64,000 nucleotides of DNA from Fluviicola sp. (GTDB taxonomy: Bacteria; Bacteroidota; Bacteroidia; Flavobacteriales_D; Crocinitomicaceae), in assembly GCA_031260455.1 (NCBI GenBank), contig JAIRJW010000048.1:1-64000 (forward strand), written 5' to 3'. Of the stretch, positions 62,412 to 64,000 are shown piece after piece (position 1 is the stretch's first letter; each line of letters begins with the position of its first letter). The position numbers were made by a program, and so were the translations under genes. The notes below the pieces were generated by a model that saw only the letters and a program-made list of their open reading frames with translations, ran no database searches and was not told the DNA's origin.

Positions 62412-62636
62412 AGATTAATTTAAAATGGAGAATTGAAAAACAGGTTTGAATATAGTCTAAAATTGTTGTGATGATAGACTGCTTGTGTTACTGATCTTTT
62501 AGCTGAGAGAAGGTTTTGATCCGGGGATAACTCTAACGTTTGGCTGATTCGTTCATCGTAAACAGCTTGATTTTTGGCATACTTATGTACAGCCTGTTTG
62601 GTAATAATTGAGGGCGTTTTAATCCTTTCAGCCTTC

Positions 62637-63095
62637 TTAATTCGATCCGGAAACCTGCTTTCCGAGGTTTTTAAGCATTGCAATGGTTTTGTCTACATTG
62701 TTCAGGTCGATGTTCTGTATGAATTTTACGTAGAATTCTTCAAACATAGCATTATAAACGCTACACATCTTTTTTCCTTCTTCCGTCAGAATAATGAGCT
62801 TGTTTCGTCTGTCTGATCCATCTTCCTGTCGCAGCACCAGGTTCTTGGCTGAAAGCTTATCAATAATCGGAGTCAGATTTGCCTTGTTTTTGCGCACGGT
62901 ATCTGCGATCTGTTGCTGATTGACAGAGTTTCTCCTGGAAAGAACAATCAACACTTCGAACATCTCAACTGTGATCCCAAGGTCATTGTTTTTCAATTTC
63001 TTTTTGAAGTAAGACTGAATAACAAAACGGATGTCTTTAATAGAGTCAATCAGCTCTATCAATTTTATCATATTGCTGTTTTCGATTTCAATCAT
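62637..63095 (-). CDS. MarR family transcriptional regulator
   Basis: The 152-residue protein has a helical dimerisation N-terminus and a winged helix. The recognition part is VNQQQIADTVRKNKANLTPIID and the wing is VLRQEDGSDRRNKLIILTEEGKK, with the DxRxK pattern of MarR wings; each is separated by a few residues from the next. It probably represses its own gene and perhaps others; the ligand is unknown. A TAACTTTA box (63100-63107) lies five bases before the ATG, and a GTTA-N7-TAAC inverted repeat sits just upstream of that. The genes on either side do not obviously belong to a drug-efflux operon. Confidence 0.92.
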   Translation of the reverse strand: MIEIENSNMIKLIELIDSIKDIRFVIQSYFKKKLKNNDLGITVEMFEVLIVLSRRNSVNQQQIADTVRKNKANLTPIIDKLSAKNLVLRQEDGSDRRNKLIILTEEGKKMCSVYNAMFEEFYVKFIQNIDLNNVDKTIAMLKNLGKQVSGSN

Positions 63096-63099
63096 GCTA

Positions 63100-63107
63100 T
63101 AAAGTTA
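63100..63107 (-). promoter_or_regulatory. -7-like box TAACTTTA abutting the marR gene
   Basis: One mismatch to TAnnTTTG, with four bases between box and ATG 63095. Confidence 0.4.
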
Positions 63108-63118
63108 AAAACAAAACA

Positions 63119-63133
63119 GTTATATATTGTAAC
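63119..63133. promoter_or_regulatory. Possible MarR operator, GTTA-N7-TAAC
   Basis: An imperfect 15-base inverted repeat with A/T-rich centre. It lies where the -33 region of the marR promoter would be. Autoregulation by MarR proteins at such sites is common; the assignment here is inference. Confidence 0.3.
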
Positions 63134-63230
63134 CAAGAATTGAAAGAAATCTTAAAATGGGCTTATTATTGGATAAACAGTATAAAAACCACCGGGTAAT
63201 TCTTCGCACAAGTTATCGAAAAACGATGAA

Positions 63231-64000
63231 TTAGAAGCCTTCCGGATATGTTTCTTCTCCATAATAACCTTCCGGGGCGTCTTCATTATTCATATTAATT
63301 CCATAGTATTTTCGTTTCAATTCTTTCCCCATTTGATAAGTAATCACACTTACATCGAGTAATTTTTCCTGGTAACTTAGAATTGCATCCAGGTTCTCTA
63401 GGTTCGGATTGAGGCAGATGTCACTCATATTTTTTATGCTTCCCAAATCTCCTTTCAGCCAGCGGCCATTGCGTTTTCCCTGGATATATTCACCAACCTG
63501 ATTCAGATTTCCGTTCACATCATAGATTTTCCATACCCCAGTTGGAAGCCCGTCTTTAACCCAGCCTTCGTTTTGAATTGATCCGTTGTCATAGTAATTT
63601 TTAACGTACCCGTTTCTGCGGTGCTGTGTGGTATCTTTTTCCCAGAAGCAATACAACATGCGTTCTTCGTTATGGTCGGTATGGGCGCAATCATATTTTT
63701 CAAATTTTTCGATGATCCAGTTTTTGCTCAGCGGATTGTCATATTCGTCGAGGTAGTATAGAATTCCCTTTGATTTGAACCGGATGCTGTCATTGATATG
63801 GATGATAGTGTCGAAATATTCTACTTCCATCAGCTTTTTACCGAAATAGTTGAAGTATTTCCAGCATCCCGTTTTGACTCCTTTGGAAATGGTTCCGGTA
63901 CGTGCAATGGTATCGTTAGGGTAATACTTTGTAATGTTGTAGTCTATTCCGGACTTGTTTACCAGACTTGGTCGGCCATAATACGGTTCATACAGTCCAT
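63231..64000 (-). CDS. MORN/YwqK-like repeat protein, 5' end outside window
   Basis: The minus-strand frame is open to the window edge (its last complete codon ends at 63998), giving 255 residues without a start. Repeats of the MORN_2/YwqK kind are clear: DTIARTGTISKGVKTGCWKYF, then GYVKNYYDNGSIQNEGWVKDG with PTGVWKIYD, then GNLNQVGEYIQGKRNGRWLKG, separated by linkers. A C-terminal part of about 75 residues has no repeats. Such proteins are frequent in Bacteroidota and sometimes annotated as antitoxins by similarity to YwqK; I see no toxin gene here, so I make no such claim. Function unknown. Confidence 0.75.
   Translation of the reverse strand, partial: GLYEPYYGRPSLVNKSGIDYNITKYYPNDTIARTGTISKGVKTGCWKYFNYFGKKLMEVEYFDTIIHINDSIRFKSKGILYYLDEYDNPLSKNWIIEKFEKYDCAHTDHNEERMLYCFWEKDTTQHRRNGYVKNYYDNGSIQNEGWVKDGLPTGVWKIYDVNGNLNQVGEYIQGKRNGRWLKGDLGSIKNMSDICLNPNLENLDAILSYQEKLLDVSVITYQMGKELKRKYYGINMNNEDAPEGYYGEETYPEGF

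Noticed and set aside
62420..62683. 87-codon minus-strand frame between aminopeptidase and marR
   Set aside because: Overlaps the end of marR, composition is not protein-like and no start signals are visible.
63231..63830. Internal ATG at 63830 as the start of the MORN protein
   Set aside because: The frame continues upstream to the window edge with another MORN-like repeat, so the true start is outside.
1..64000. CRISPR arrays, insertion sequences, rRNA genes
   Set aside because: No regularly spaced direct repeats, transposase-like proteins or rRNA sequence were seen.

Overview
The window looks like chromosomal DNA of a Bacteroidota bacterium, most likely a gliding or freshwater member of the Flavobacteriales (Crocinitomicaceae/Fluviicola-like; this placement is inference). 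Supporting signs are several secreted proteins ending in type IX secretion (T9SS) sorting domains with the YPNP motif, a TonB-dependent receptor with a carboxypeptidase-regulatory-like N-domain, many small lipoproteins with Cys-Lys/Arg-Lys after the lipobox, almost no Shine-Dalgarno sequences, many Bacteroidota-type TAnnTTTG -7 promoter boxes, and the gene order DUF177-rpmF-plsX-fabH-accB-accC.

Layout. 1-692 is the start of a fibre-like secreted protein, preceded by an 840-base gene-poor stretch with hairpins. 1531-12187 holds AMP nucleosidase, a metzincin protease, a coupled cutC/GH20 hexosaminidase pair, an S9 peptidase and three small lipoproteins. 12373-15286 is a pheS-ytxJ-glutaminyl cyclase-tadA operon. 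15562-18788 carries an ABC-2 transporter and mnmE. 19233-21284 is tRNA-Leu(CAG) followed at once by an AT-rich AAA ATPase + DUF4276 pair that looks like a defence module. 21591-31909 contains a META protein, saccharopine dehydrogenase, a TPR lipoprotein, sucA-sucB, a HAD hydrolase and methylmalonyl-CoA epimerase. 32008-43762 holds secreted and surface proteins, a peptide-type binding lipoprotein, a TonB receptor, an ALDH7-type dehydrogenase and a T9SS subtilase.

43890-50796 is a tightly overlapping SpoIIM-DUF4129-DUF4350-MoxR-DUF58 operon; 50931-52459 is an ECF sigma factor with a membrane partner. 53155-54967 is a second AT-rich pair, three-Cys-motif protein DUF5131 with its partner TcmP. 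55102-59792 is the six-gene ribosomal L32/fatty-acid-synthesis operon, followed by pdxA and an M17 aminopeptidase, a MarR regulator and the 3' part of a MORN-repeat protein.

Most of the window is ordinary housekeeping and surface biology. The two AT-rich two-gene cassettes are the candidates for less-described systems. Other points are a fused SpoIIM protein, a DUF4350 protein with an added PH-like tail, promoters that sit 3-5 bases before the start codon (predicting leaderless mRNAs), a 30-base perfect palindrome and a nested hairpin terminator. All assignments come from reading motifs by eye; no database search was run.
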